Shown here: positions 22,646 to 34,219 of the stretch, in pieces
Numbering within the stretch: position 1 is the stretch's first letter
Layout of the letters: every line of letters begins with the position of its first letter
Source: Trichostrongylus colubriformis
Taxonomy: Eukaryota; Nematoda; Chromadorea; Rhabditida; Trichostrongylidae
DNA: 64,000 bases
Assembly: GCA_963978905.1 (NCBI GenBank)
Contig: OZ022256.1
Span: 19,717,743 to 19,781,742, forward strand
Direction of reading: 5' to 3'
Made by a program: the position numbers and the translations under genes
The notes under the pieces: model-generated
The model's input: the letters and a program-made list of their open reading frames with translations, nothing else
The model's database searches: none
Told to the model about the DNA's origin: nothing

Positions 22646-25600
22646 ATGGATTTCTGGCGAGCGGATCGGTGGTTGCCACGAGGAATCGAATGGCATCAAG
22701 TACCCACCAACTTCTACGATTTAGCCTTTCCAATCTATTTTGCTCTACCTCTTGTAGTATTCAGGTGAATGTTTATTTTTTTTCTTCCGAAAAATTGGAT
22801 TTTTATTTATTAGGTCTCGTATGTGTAGAGTGAATTAGGCTTGTCAATGGGGAGCGGTTTTTTCATCGCGAGAGAAGGGAAGGATATAAGGAATTCGTAT
22901 GATGAGTTAATGAAATTGGAAAATGTTTGTTTTTTTTTTTGGAGTAAGCGGCTGTTTGAACAGGACATTCTCATGCATTTCTAAATTTTTTTCCTCAAAA
23001 TCGTAGTAAATTATTAAATCCGAATTTTCCATAGCCAGAGATTTTCAGGGTCCTTTTTGAGTCTTTCGTTGGCATTCCACTTGGCTTCGCCCTCGGCTAC
23101 TATGGAAACTCATCGCTTATGTCAGCGGTGAGCCATTTCTAATTTCATGACCGTTTCTTATTTCCGGATGTCTCCAAGTATTTCATAATCATTCTTAAAT
23201 TCTAGAATTTTCACACACATTTTGCTTGCAAAAATGCTCCATTAGTTCCTTCTGAATAGCCTCTATTGACAGCTTTCCTAAGTCTATTAGTGTGGTTCAG
23301 ATTATAAATTCAATTTTAAAACGCAACCTATAGTTGCCTCATTTTGTAATAATAACAAAAAATGGTTTCAGATTCATTTAAACTTTCGTCCTTTTATATC
23401 AGCACTGAAAACTCATCATTAATTCTTTATAATGTGGTTCATCATAATTGAATTCATTTTCAGCAACGCCTCTTTTTTTTTAGGAGCGGCTTCAGAACCC
23501 TATTGACATTGCCCATTTTGTTAAGTAGTGCTTAGAAATGTTTACTACATTTGAGCGCGCATCATTAGCCCTTTAGTTCCACGTTCTAAACGGATAGGAT
23601 CGTCCAGAGCACGAAAGCTGCTTTGAGCAGTAAAAAGGGCTCACGGATGCGTTATTTGCGGAAAACAGGTTTTTATGGGAACTGAGTGAGGAAAATTGAT
23701 GTGGATGTGGATAAATATGGAGTTGTCTTGTGGTTGGATAGGAAAATGAAATGGGAAACTGAAGTGTGATCAATGATGACAATAAAAAAGGAATTCGGAG
23801 CTTGTGGGAATTGCAGGTAGACGGATTCAGCCACAGATCGTTTTGGTAAAGTGGCCAATGATCCGCGAGAGCAGCAGTATTGCAGTTACATAAATGTTTC
23901 CTAGGGTACGAATAAAGGGTAAAGCATTCAGATTGAACATCTCTCTTTTGGACTGTCCCATATACAGTAGCTCGAAAGTCTTCGGCGGAATGGCTCTTCA
24001 TTTGGGTTTTTCACTTGTAACTTTTTTGCGAGTGGACCGTAAGAGAAATTTTAGTATGTTGTACTTAGAGGCACTGCATACTAAATATACTATTTTGGCG
24101 CTCAACGGTATAAGTTACGTGGTTAAATGCAATTTTTTGTTCTCGGTGTGCCATCTCTATGCCTTCCCGCTGTGCCGCTATCATCAAAAGTCTTGGTCTT
24201 TTCACAAAATATTGATGTTCTCTGAGGCTTGCTCGTTTTGTTTTTGTAAAAAAGCCGTTTTTCTTGACCAAGCCTTTTTCTTTTTTGGGTGGTCTTGTAG
24301 TAAATTCCTGTAAAAAACCATGAAAAGTGTCAAGCGGTACTCAAGTACAAGGAAATGTTGGCAATAGGTTCAGGCATCACATAATAAAATTTTGTCGCAT
24401 TTGGTCATGTAGAAAAAAGTTATGACAAAAAGTGTTTGGCCGAAGACTTTTGAACGCTACTGTATGTATGTTTGCTTCCACTCAAACTCATGGTGACGTT
24501 TTAATGCGATTTGAAGCATACAGCGACTTTAGGTTGTCATACGATTTATAGATGATAGATCTACATAGTCTATTATTGGGCATTTGCTTTATTGTAGTAT
24601 GCAGAAAATTTGCACTAAAGCTCCCCTGTGTTATTCCTCTTTGGTTTATGGGTAATATTAATTGATATGATAGCTGGTCTGAGCATTCACCAACTCCACT
24701 TGTGTGCGACTGCTGTATTAGTAGCTGAACTGTGTATGTTTTCTTGATCTTGCAAGGTGGAAAATTGGGGAGCGCGGCGGCTCCCCACGCAATTTTTGTC
24801 ACATGCTTTCTACAGCGGTTTCTACGGCACGGGTAGATAAGTTGAGCTTCCGTGGAGTGGCTACTTTTCACTTTCTGGACCATTCTTCCTTCAGTCTTTG
24901 AAAAAAAGTAATTGCACTCTTATTCTTGCACTGATTTGGGAATACCAGAAGAATCCTGGCCTACGGTAAACGGTTTGCAGTTCGACCTGCCGCCGCCATT
25001 ACACTCTCAACGCCTTGTCAAGAAGTCGATTTTGGATTTATTGATTTTTCTATCATAAACAATTTTTTCTTAATATTTTGCATATCATTATTTCACTGTT
25101 TCACTTGTATGCTTATGTTTTTTGCTCTACTTTTTTCATCTCATTGTGGATGATTGAAATACACCCTACGGCATAACAAATGACATTTCCTAGCGAGCAA
25201 CCCGGTAAAGTGATGTGTGCAATTTGCAATGATGCGCGTGAGATGGGAATAAAGGTTATAACGTCGCATTTTTCCATCCGAGGCTCGCTGACCTTGAATA
25301 TTTTTTCGAAGACGAACATTTCTTTCCTTTTCGCTTTTTCTTCCTACTCCTCCGGGTGCCTTGAAACGAGCTATGCTGTAGAAAAACTTCGATGAACATT
25401 GGTGATCAGATGATCTTGCATAACTTTTCAGTCCAAATCAGGGCACCTAGATCCCACGCACAACTAGATTCCATGCTTCCACTTGTGGTTGGTGATGTTT
25501 ACAGCTGGCATCACGCAATCAGCACTTTTGTTCAAGCAAGGCATGGTCGAAGGAATTCTTAGGAGGCCGTAGTTTGGGTTGGCAATCTTCAGAAGGGGTG

Positions 25601-28600
25601 GTATTTTGAGTTTGGGAGTGGGGAAGGCCGTATATTTGTAAACTTTTCGAAGTCATTGTCGACCATCTCTTTTTGAATGATCTTTTGTCTGGAGAGGTGA
25701 TTCCACAAAAGCCATACTTTTGTAGTACTAGGTAGCATTGCAATGTTTATCAATTAATGCCTTTTTTTGAAGAGACACCGGATCTGAGACCTCGATGGAG
25801 ATACCTTACTGACGATTCTTAACGCATAGCGTCGTCGTGTGGAAATGCCGATGAAACTGAAACCATCCAATGCCGATAACGAAAACTACAAACGAGGCGG
25901 ACTTTTTTGGTTACTGTTAGTGCATATTGAGAGCTCCACGCAATAAGTAAGCAAAATGAAAGGAATGATGTAGAAGAAACAAAAAAAGAAGAGATCAATT
26001 TCTCGCAGACAGTTCAGAGACACACGGGCCAGCCCCGAAAGCGTCATTTCATGAGCTTGGGTGGGGTCACCAGTAAAGTGACCCCTTGCGCGGAGGAAGT
26101 CAAAACTCAGTCCACAGTAGGGGCGGGCATGGGTGTTAATTTGCACTCAGCCGCATCGGAGTCCAATATTCAAAGAAACATGATTGTTCGGTTTTTGGAT
26201 TTCGCACGGAAACACGTCATTTTACTCCCGTCCTATGAAAGACCGTAGAACTCATATCTAGTGAGATAGAACCATATAATTTATAGTCGATCACAATATT
26301 TATGCTCGACCTTACATCATTCCATTTTCTCTTTCAGATATACGCTCACATGACAGGCGGATTCGCTCGACAAACTCGTCCAAAGCGGATATTGGAGTGT
26401 TTCTGGCGTTTCAGTTACTATACATTTGCTTTCATCTATGGATGCGTAGTGCTGTGGGACAAATCATGGCTTTGGGACGTCAAGCAATGTTGGATTGGCT
26501 ATCCGTTCCATGCTGTTGATAACAGCGTGTGGTTAGTCGTGTTCTATAATCGAACGATTATGTGTGGACAATGATGAACGTTCGCATTAATTACACCAAT
26601 GCGTACGACTACTTGTCCGATCAGGTTTAGTTGAAAGGTATCAGAGGGAGTACTATTTCCGGGTCGGCGATTGAATAGCTGCGATAACTTACGTACATAA
26701 TGATCTATATGTGGAACCATTACAGGTGGAGGGATTTATAGAGCTCACCAATGTAAACAGTTAGGTAAACCAGTGTGGGGTGCTCGAGGAATGGTATGGG
26801 TTAAAGGCACACCACGCAATAATACGATTAGTGGCTTACTTCCATAAGACGAGTAGGTTCTTAGATAACGGCACAGGCTGAGCTTTGTTGCGGCTACACG
26901 GTGCACCCTCACGGTGTTGTGCCTTCTTAAATACAACCAGGCCACGCCCAAACAAGTCACGCCTTAGACAATAGGGCTCACAACGTAGCGCTGATGAGGG
27001 CAGCTTTCATGTTGGAAATTCATTTGATCGAAGCCAGGTGTGATTTTGTTGGGTGGGTGTCTCGGCTGTGATCGAGCAGGCACAAACCGGGAGAGTGCAC
27101 TGCGCAGTCGCAACAGAGGCGCAGCCTGAGCACATGCCTAAGAACCTACTCGCCTCAGAAATGTAAACCACTGATCTGATCATCGCGTGGTGTGCCTTTG
27201 AGAAAGCAACCTGTTGAGTGTCAGATAAAGAGTTGAAGATGAGAGAGTGCGAAATTCACGTTGAAGCTCAAGTTCACAAATAGTCCAGCACATTCTCTGG
27301 TTACCTTTTTCAATAGAATATTTGGAGACAAGTCGGGCAACTTGTTCGGTAACGACCTTGAACCTCGTGGTTTACGCGATAATCTCCAAAGTGAATATGA
27401 TCAGTGGGCTATAGCATCGAATATCGAGGAGTTTAAGTAGTTGGAACCAGAGACTTAGGAAAGATGAATGAAGGATATGTAATTTGAAAGAAGGCTTTCA
27501 CTCGGAATCACGTTTGCGCGTATCTGATGTCCACGTCGTGTGGAGGTGCAGTGCTACAGAATGAAGAGTGATCTGTCACGTGGTAAAGGAAAATTTTGAT
27601 CCATGTAATGACTACAATGCAAAGCAGCATTCTCCTTCTCTGATCTTCACAAATACTAAGAATCGTAGTAATTACCTTTGGTTCATAAAATCACAGTCGA
27701 GCGTTAGTCGTGGAATCTTCGACAGAGGTGACTTACTCTGTGAAATGGAGGAGCGTGCATTTGTCAAGGTAAGGTATGCCAGGAGAGGGAAAACATCGTA
27801 AGCAAGGGTGGAGCCCTGACATGCCTTTGATGGAGGGGAGGAGATGTAGCAGGTAATGGCTTCTAGGTAATGGTGGCCGTGTCACAAATCTTTTCAAAAA
27901 GAGAATGTCCACTGAGGCGGAAGACGTCATTTCCAGTTTTGAGGACAGAGGCCAGACCCAACCTGTGCATCACATTCTACCTTGGTTCGCCACCGATTTT
28001 GTTGTGTAAGTATTGGAACCAAAATTGCAGGCGACCTAAATCCCACATTGCTCTTCAGGCCCTTTTTGTAAACTTTGTTCACGGATAAGGGACGAGCCAA
28101 GGAATAGTATATACCAGTAAAGGCCTATCCAGCGCGACTGAAAACCTTCAGAAACTGTAGCGGAAACCGGTGATTATAAAAACTGTATATATTGGTATCT
28201 TCAGGTGGTACTACATGATTGAGACGTCCTTTTATTACTCGTTACTCTTTGGATCATTCTTCGACGTGAAAAGATCTGATTTCTGGCAAATGATCATTCA
28301 TCATGTCGTCACCATTGGCCTGTTGTCCACCAGTTACACCATCAATTTCGTTAGGTCAGAATCTTTGCATCACAATACTTACATTTCGCTCCCCCCCCCC
28401 CCCCCTTTGTTGAGAAAAACGGTATTCGAATGTGATTCAGGCTAATTTATAGAAATCCCAGGGAATAGGGCAGTTCAGCTTAAGCGAACACGTGTGCTCA
28501 GAGTACAAACTAGAGCGTCTGATAGTTTCATACAGTATTTGCACTTCATATGAGCTGGGTTATGGGTTACACTATGTGCACACCCGTGCATACTGTATAG

Positions 28601-31600
28601 CCCAGTGAGTTTTGGTAAATATTGCACCAATGCGCCTCAAATTCTGAAATGATTCTCGCACTACAAATAGACAAAGTATTACCTGTTCGGAGATTTTTAC
28701 ACGGCGATTTCTCAGGTCGAAACGTACATAGCATTTGGTTCTGATAAGTCATTCATGAAATGCTATACGCGTTCGACTTCTACTAAGAGACATTATTCGA
28801 ATGAAATTTAGCCTTTACAATCATTTACGGAGACCGATGATGTTTTCATTTTCCTTGTAAAGTAGTAATTTAATAGCCCTGAGAAGAGGAGGAGGGGACA
28901 TTATAGGCCAGACAGGATACTGATCCGCGATTTCGTCTTCGTTTGGACCGTGAGGGTGGGACGCGCGATCCACCAAATTTGCTTTATCAGCAGCTTCAGC
29001 ATTTTCCCACCCAGGCTTGAAACGAGATGGTCGAAAAGGTCCTAGTTTAACCTGCGTTCTCGCTCCGGTACCCTTTCGATAGAAGGAGCCTTGCAATCAA
29101 AGGCACTGCGCGTAGTTTTGTTGGGAATAAGAAAATGGTGCTGCTGACTACTATAAGGGTGTTGCAGCGGATAGAGAATATTATGGATGGTCAAAACCCA
29201 CAGATGTAGGAACCCCTAGCTTTCACTGTTTTCATCGTAGGCGCGTTTTCGCCCTCTCACTGTCAGGAAAAAAGACGAATTGAGCAAGTCCGTAGCCCAC
29301 GTCATACAAAGCGCTCCGAATGGACTGTAGATGCTGTCGTAATTCCGAGCATCCATAATAACATAGGACTTGCGTGGGGAGTGTGTCGAGCTCCCTCTCC
29401 CGACCCCACACTCTCACTCTCGCCGTTTCTACAGCTCGAGGGCGCGCTTTTCGAAGGGAATCTCGCCATAATAGCTTCTCACGCCCCTTGTCTCCATGTG
29501 AGTGACTTCTTTAAAGTTTCTGACGTTGATCAGTTCCTTCTGTGGGATGCGCCCTGCACCTTAGTTTCTTTCAGAATCGTGGTGGCAGATGAGTTTGATT
29601 TAGCCTATACAATGAGTTGCAGGGGCTAGCCTATGTAGAAGTCAGTGCTTCAGCCCTCCCGCACAAGTTTGGTGCCAATTCGAAGACTCCAGAAAGATGG
29701 AAAGTTTGATTGGCCTGGGCAGAAGTTGATGCGGGTTAAACCCTGCACCATGGGAGTGGGAGTGCGCGCCACTGCATTGCACCACTTCCGCCCTAATAGC
29801 CCATAAAATACCCAAATTTAAAATTTCAGAGCCGGTACACTTGTATTGATCTCACACGATGTAGCTGATATTCTACTAGAATTCGGTAAACTCACACGAT
29901 ACGATAGGAATCTCAAAACTCTGACGAATGCCTGCTTTGTTGTATTTTTAACTGGGTGAGTTTTATCTGATCTCCATCCTCACTTAAATATCTTTCAATC
30001 GTGAACCCTTCCCTTCTCGTTCCGAATTTTTGGAAGTCAATTCTGCTCTTGATTCTAATGATTCATCGCTAAATGCTTCCAGTTTTCAGATGGCTTGTTT
30101 CTCGCCTCGGTTACTATCCATTCGTACTCGTTCGATCTGCACTATTTGATGCGTCCGGTTTGATTCAACCTGATTATGAGATTTTGAACTTCTCCCAGGC
30201 AGGTATTCTGGATCGCATATCGAAAAGAGAATCAATTATTTTTTTTTCTTCCCATATTGACTGCTATGTCAAATCCGTCCACATATATATAAAAGTGATT
30301 TATCAATTTGCTACTAAACTTTTTAGGTCCCTTACGCACCTCGAGCTATCATTCTCATGCTCTTCGCATTGCTTATTCTGCACATATTCTGGACCATTAT
30401 CATTATGAAAATCGTCATAAAAACTGTTACCCAAGGAGAAGCGGGCGATGTTCGATCGGATTCTGAGCTATCAGGCGAAGAAGATACTGCCAAGCTAATC
30501 AAGGTACAACATTTCATCCATTATGTTCTTCTTTTAGGGAAATGGCCTCGTATAATTGCATGCGCACATCGAAGTCAAAAGTACCCAGTCAACGTTTGCG
30601 AATAAGGAGTAGAACTACGCGCGTGCCAAGTAAAAACGGATATTGCATGATGATATAGGTTTTTTCTACATACAAGAATGGAAGTATGGGTTCCAAGAGG
30701 AAAAAATGAGAGAATTGAGCTAAGTCACTTGAAGCCTTTTGTCGCTTTTGTTTCTTGCTATTGTGTTTTTCATTTCCTTCTCCGCATGCCAATATGACTC
30801 TGCTGTTTCCATAAAATCAAGAGGACGGGATGGTGCAGTGGAACGTTGTACGCTCCGAAGCACATGGCTCAGCGATCTATCTCCGATCATTTTTTTTTCG
30901 TGACAATGAGCTATCCAGATCTTCTAACCTTCGGGTCCTGAATTGGTGGCAGATGGTAATGAAAGCACTGCCTGTTGGCTGAATAACATTTCATAGCAAT
31001 GTAACACCGCATGGAAGTATTGGGTCATTCCAAAAGTAGTGTCGTATTTTTTCGAGCAAAAGTTTTTGCCATAAAATCACACGTTTTTGCAGCATATCAT
31101 ATATCATTCGGAAGTAAATTTTCTGCTCTACGAAATGACATGTTCAGTTTTTGAGTATGTTACAATGGCGCCGACATTTAGGCTGGCGAAGAGGTAGTTC
31201 CAGCAGTCAAAATTTGGCCAAACCGGCAATCAATTAAAACACTACATTTTACTTGAGGAAAACTAACAAACCATGTGTTCCGTACTTAGTCCCGACCTCT
31301 CCTACAAGTTTCACTAGTCAGTTGCTTAAATTGCACGTCGCTGTTTTTCCACATTTAGTTTTTCCGCCACAACTCGGTGATTTTGGAAAAGTTTTTCGAA
31401 CCAAGGCAAAAAAAATTTTTCAACCACTCAGTTGAAAGAGTGGTGAAATGTTAATAACAGCTGGTGGGTAAGAACAGCAAATCACCACTGACCCTACTCC
31501 TTAACTTTCTCATGGAAAAAATAAATTGTGAAAAATGTCAACTGGACCCCTATCATACGGTATCAAAATTCAATCTGAATCGCAGCCAAAAAAAACTAGA

Positions 31601-33611
31601 AAGTTGTTTTCGATATAGCAGAAAAAGTTCGTCGAAGTGGTTCGACAACTCTAAGCAAGGAGTTTGAAAGAAAAAATTTCATTTTGAATAAGTGTGGGTG
31701 CTTTCAAAAGAAAATTTTAGAAAAAGAACGACCCAACTTCTTTATCAACTAAATATTGGAAATTGTAGAAGAGGGCAGGAATAAGTACTCGACAGTTGGC
31801 TGGTTGATTTTTCTAAAGTGAAATGTAGTGTTTCAATTGATTGCTTGGCCAATTTTTGTCGGCTGGACCTACCTCTTCTCCAGCCGAAATGTCGGCCCCA
31901 TTCTAACAAACTCAGAAACTGCACACGTCATTTTGTAGAGCAGGAAAACCTCTTTCAAATGATATATGACATGCTGCAAAAATTTGTAATTTCATAGGAA
32001 ATATTTATGATTGAAAAAACGACATTACTTATGGAATGACCCAATAGTATACGTACATATATTAGGCTGTCGGGAAATAAATGACGCGGTTCGACGGCAA
32101 TTTTTGAGAAAGCATAACTTTCTTCAATCACAACTTAATTTATCAAAATAAAAATCGTTAGAGTCTACACACTGTTGCCAACGAAAAGGAAGAGATTCGA
32201 TACCATCAGAATAAAAATTAGCATCACAAGAATCAATAAATCGAAGGAAAGCAGATTCTACTTCAGCTGCAGTATTATAAAAATTATTGCGGAGGTTTGC
32301 CTCGAGAGCTTTGAAAAAGTGATAATCAGTGGGGGAAAGGCCTGGGGAATATGGGGGATGAGGCAGAACCTCGATCCCTAACCGAGTCAATTTTTGCCGG
32401 GTGGTGTGTGAAGTATGGGGCCTCGCGTTATCCTGCAACAGGACAACGCCCTTTCTGTTCACCGCTGCCGGCCAGAATTTTTGCAACTTCTCATGCATCA
32501 GCTCCAGATCACGGCAGTAGGAGTCTGAGGTGACCGTTTGGCCGGGTTGCAAGAAGCTATAATGGATTAGACCCTTGCTACACCACCACACAGTAAGAAG
32601 AATCTTCTGCCGGTGTAGATCGGGTTTCGGGAAGGAGGGGGCAGGGGAAAACCTATCAACCCAGACGTATCCCCTCTTACGATTGTCATACAGAAGCCAC
32701 TTTTCATCCAAGGTTATGAGGCGGTTGAGGAAAGGTTCAATTTTGTACCGAACTAACAGATTGTTACAAACGTCAAAACGGGCGAGCTGTTGAGCCGGGG
32801 TCAGATCATGGGGGATCCATTTTTCCATCTTCTTCACTTTGCCGATGTCCACAAGATGGCGCGCCACTGTTGAGTGATGTACCCCCAGATCCGCTGCTAA
32901 CGCCCGTGTAGTTGTCTTCGGGTTAGATTTAACAGCTGCTTTTAAAACTTCGTCACCGATGGATGAATGCCGACCTCGACCCGGCTCATCTTCGAGACTC
33001 TCATCGCCTGAAGCAACCCTTTTGAACCAACGTAGCACAGTGCTTTTTGAAGTCGACTCCGGTCCCCATGCTTTCACTATGTTCCTGGTTGCTTCGCCTC
33101 CAGAGTGGCCGAGTTTGAATACATGCAGCATGATAGCTCGAAGAAGGCGGTTTTCCATAATTGACTTTAGGGTCTATAAAAAGTTGGTAGTTGAGACTGC
33201 CCTAAAGTGAACTGCAAAAATGAAAGCGCAAACGTTGCTCTTCCAAACGCACTATTGCATGTTTCCTAAAATCCATTGAGGAGTCATATATTGCTCATGA
33301 AACCAACACCGCGTCATTTATTTCCCGACAGCCTAACAGCATCCCAAAAAGGGCTGATAATGGAATGTTTTGTCTTTTATCTTATTTCTCAATCAAATGC
33401 ATTACACATCCGTACGTATCTCACCTTTCACGACAGGATGTACTGATTATCATTATGCATCCATCGTAACTGTCACGGTTTCCAGAAAAATGGGAAGAAA
33501 ATGACGTATAAGAGAAGAGCGTCGAAGAAGACTTCTGAAGAGGACGAGAGTGACAGCGAGCGGGAACCGTTGGCGAATGGTCTTAAGTATAGACGTCTGC
33601 GTAAGGAATAA
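22646..33611 (+). CDS. hyl-1: ceramide synthase, LASS/Lag1 family (hyl-1 type), complete, 8 exons
   Basis: Joins fatty acyl-CoA to a sphingoid base in the ER membrane. Exons: 22646-22764, 23049-23127, 26338-26531, 28205-28354, 29830-29955, 30090-30198, 30327-30503, 33486-33611, giving 359 aa, close to C. elegans HYL-1 (about 368). All junctions keep frame. The start ATG opens MDFWRADRWLP, matching the family's W-LP N-terminus. HMTGGFARQTRPKRILE and FWRFSYYTF precede the TLC domain. The Lag1 motif KRSDFWQMIIHHVVT carries the catalytic His pair at residues 163-164, and HDVAD follows at 190-194. Several hydrophobic segments fit a multi-pass protein. The C-terminal DVRSDSELSGEED is the acidic, probably CK2-phosphorylated tail of the family. 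Introns 2, 3 and 7 are kilobases long and carry transposons. Intron 6 needs a GC donor. hyl-2 or lagr-1 assignment is less likely, given residue-level agreement with HYL-1. Confidence 0.93.
23965..24462. mobile_element. Tc1-type MITE, copy B, in hyl-1 intron 2
   Basis: The termini CAGTAGCTCGAAAGTCTTCG and its near-inverse (GCCGAAGACTTTTGAACGC then TACTG) are flanked by TA at 23963-23964 and 24463-24464. The interior matches copy A. It has no transposase. It lies inside intron 2 of the ceramide synthase gene. Confidence 0.82.
26812..27202. mobile_element. fold-back element in hyl-1 intron 3
   Basis: The left arm 26812-26920 begins AAAGGCACACCACGC, and the right arm 27088-27202 ends GCGTGGTGTGCCTTT. 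Between them are further inverted matches (GTAGGTTCTTAG / CTAAGAACCTAC, AGGCTGAGC / GCAGCCTGAG). Flanks read TTAA on the left and TTGA on the right, so a degraded TTAA duplication is possible. Non-coding. Confidence 0.72.
29260..29510 (-). repeat. partial R1 repeat in hyl-1 intron 4
   Basis: The block GAGGGCGCGCTTTTCGAAGG then GAATCTCGCCATAATAGCTT, followed by a CCATGTGAGTGACTTCTTT-like end, matches the right part of the R1 copy at 1.43-1.50 kb. It is a fragment within the intron between exons 4 and 5. Confidence 0.55.
31020..32044. mobile_element. 1.03-kb mariner-type non-autonomous element with long inverted ends, hyl-1 intron 7
   Basis: The ends are TTGGGTCATTCCAAAAGTAG and its near-inverse, with TA on both sides (31018-31019, 32045-32046). 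The inverted similarity continues about 240 bp inward through GGCGCCGACATT/AATGTCGGCCCC and AAACACTACATTT blocks. The AT-rich centre holds no transposase frame. The right end lies 17 bp before the intact mariner. Confidence 0.82.
32062..33336 (-). mobile_element. apparently intact mariner transposon, hyl-1 intron 7
   Basis: A 1,275-bp element bounded by identical 29-bp terminal inverted repeats (32062-32090 and 33308-33336, beginning TTAGGCTGTCGGGAAATAAA), the usual mariner size. TA lies left of it; the right flank is CA, so one half of the target duplication has changed or was lost. It carries a single uninterrupted transposase frame on minus, antisense to hyl-1. Bandit, a mariner described from the dog hookworm, is a natural comparison, but I could not test identity. 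Confidence 0.92.
32124..33158 (-). CDS. mariner transposase, 344 aa, DD34D
   Basis: Full length for the family, with one ATG-to-stop frame. The N-terminal half has the paired helix-turn-helix DNA-binding region (residues about 1-110), with the linker motif WIPHDLTPAQ near residue 114. The catalytic core shows LITLDEKWLLYDNRKRG (first Asp), VVLLQDNARPHTSH (second Asp) and PPYSPGLSPTDYHFFKALE (third Asp). Counting residues between the second and third Asp gives 34, the mariner DD34D signature. It excises and reinserts at TA. No stop or frameshift was seen, so the protein could be active. Its promoter is expected in the 5' terminal repeat region at 33159-33336. Confidence 0.95.
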   Translation of the reverse strand: MENRLLRAIMLHVFKLGHSGGEATRNIVKAWGPESTSKSTVLRWFKRVASGDESLEDEPGRGRHSSIGDEVLKAAVKSNPKTTTRALAADLGVHHSTVARHLVDIGKVKKMEKWIPHDLTPAQQLARFDVCNNLLVRYKIEPFLNRLITLDEKWLLYDNRKRGYVWVDRFSPAPSFPKPDLHRQKILLTVWWCSKGLIHYSFLQPGQTVTSDSYCRDLELMHEKLQKFWPAAVNRKGVVLLQDNARPHTSHTTRQKLTRLGIEVLPHPPYSPGLSPTDYHFFKALEANLRNNFYNTAAEVESAFLRFIDSCDANFYSDGIESLPFRWQQCVDSNDFYFDKLSCD

Positions 33612-33780
33612 TACCTGGCGTCCGCATCCTTATTGCTCAATTTTGCCCACGTTGTAATAATTTTTATCTACTAACATTGCGTATCATATATGCCTTGATT
33701 ACTTTTTACTTTTGTAAAATTATCTGTAGTTGCTTGCGGTATGAAGATATTATTCATATCATGGAGAGTTCTTACGTTTC

Positions 33781-34212
33781 TTAAAGGAATCGTCCACGGA
33801 AAATGAGTTTTTGTGTTACCCATATGTTTATGTTGTATTTGCCTAATGTTGGCCCCATGCAAAATTTCACGCGAAAAAATGTGAATCTGGCTGAGATACA
33901 GCACCACAAAGTGCGGTCCCAGTGGGCGGGGCCTCCGTGTAAAAGCCTCGTTCCGTCTTCCGCCGCGGTTGGAACGGAGAGTAGGACTGTTTACGTAACA
34001 TTCTGTTCCTACAATGTGTCTCCGACCACGGCGGACGCGGTACGAGGCTTTTACACGGAGGCCCCGCCCACTGGGACCGCACTTTGTGGTGCTGTATCTC
34101 AGCCAGATTCACATTTTTTCGCGTGAAATTTTGCATGAGGCCAACATTAGGCAAATACAACATAAATACATGGGTAACACAAAAACTCATTTTCCGTGGA
34201 CGATTCCTTTAA
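33781..34212. mobile_element. 432-bp palindromic MITE family F, copy 1
   Basis: It starts TTAAAGGAATCGTCCACGG and ends with the inverse. Inner arms share CAGCACCACAAAGTGCGGTC, GTGGGCGGGGCCTCCGTG and more in inverted orientation around a short centre at about 33990. The outermost TTAA on both sides can be read as a target duplication. It lies 170 bp past the ceramide synthase stop codon, so it may be in or near that gene's 3' end. A copy at 57690-58120 is nearly identical. Confidence 0.88.
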
Positions 34213-34219
34213 GTTAAGA

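Noticed and set aside
22449..22733. 94-codon minus frame opposite the first ceramide synthase exon
   Set aside because: Shadow of exon 1, whose plus-strand reading matches the family N-terminus and splices in frame.
23573..24001. 142-codon minus frame
   Set aside because: Lies within ceramide synthase intron 2 and overlaps the end of a Tc1-type MITE; no domain or splice partner.
25180..25395. Frame with MCAICND resembling a nuclear-receptor or zinc-finger start
   Set aside because: The following Cys spacing needed for a zinc module is absent and it lies in a ceramide synthase intron.
23128..26337. Search for an extra ceramide synthase exon between exons 2 and 3
   Set aside because: Exons 2 and 3 are both phase 0 and joining them directly aligns residue by residue with the family (NSSLMSAIYAHMTGG), so no further exon is needed.
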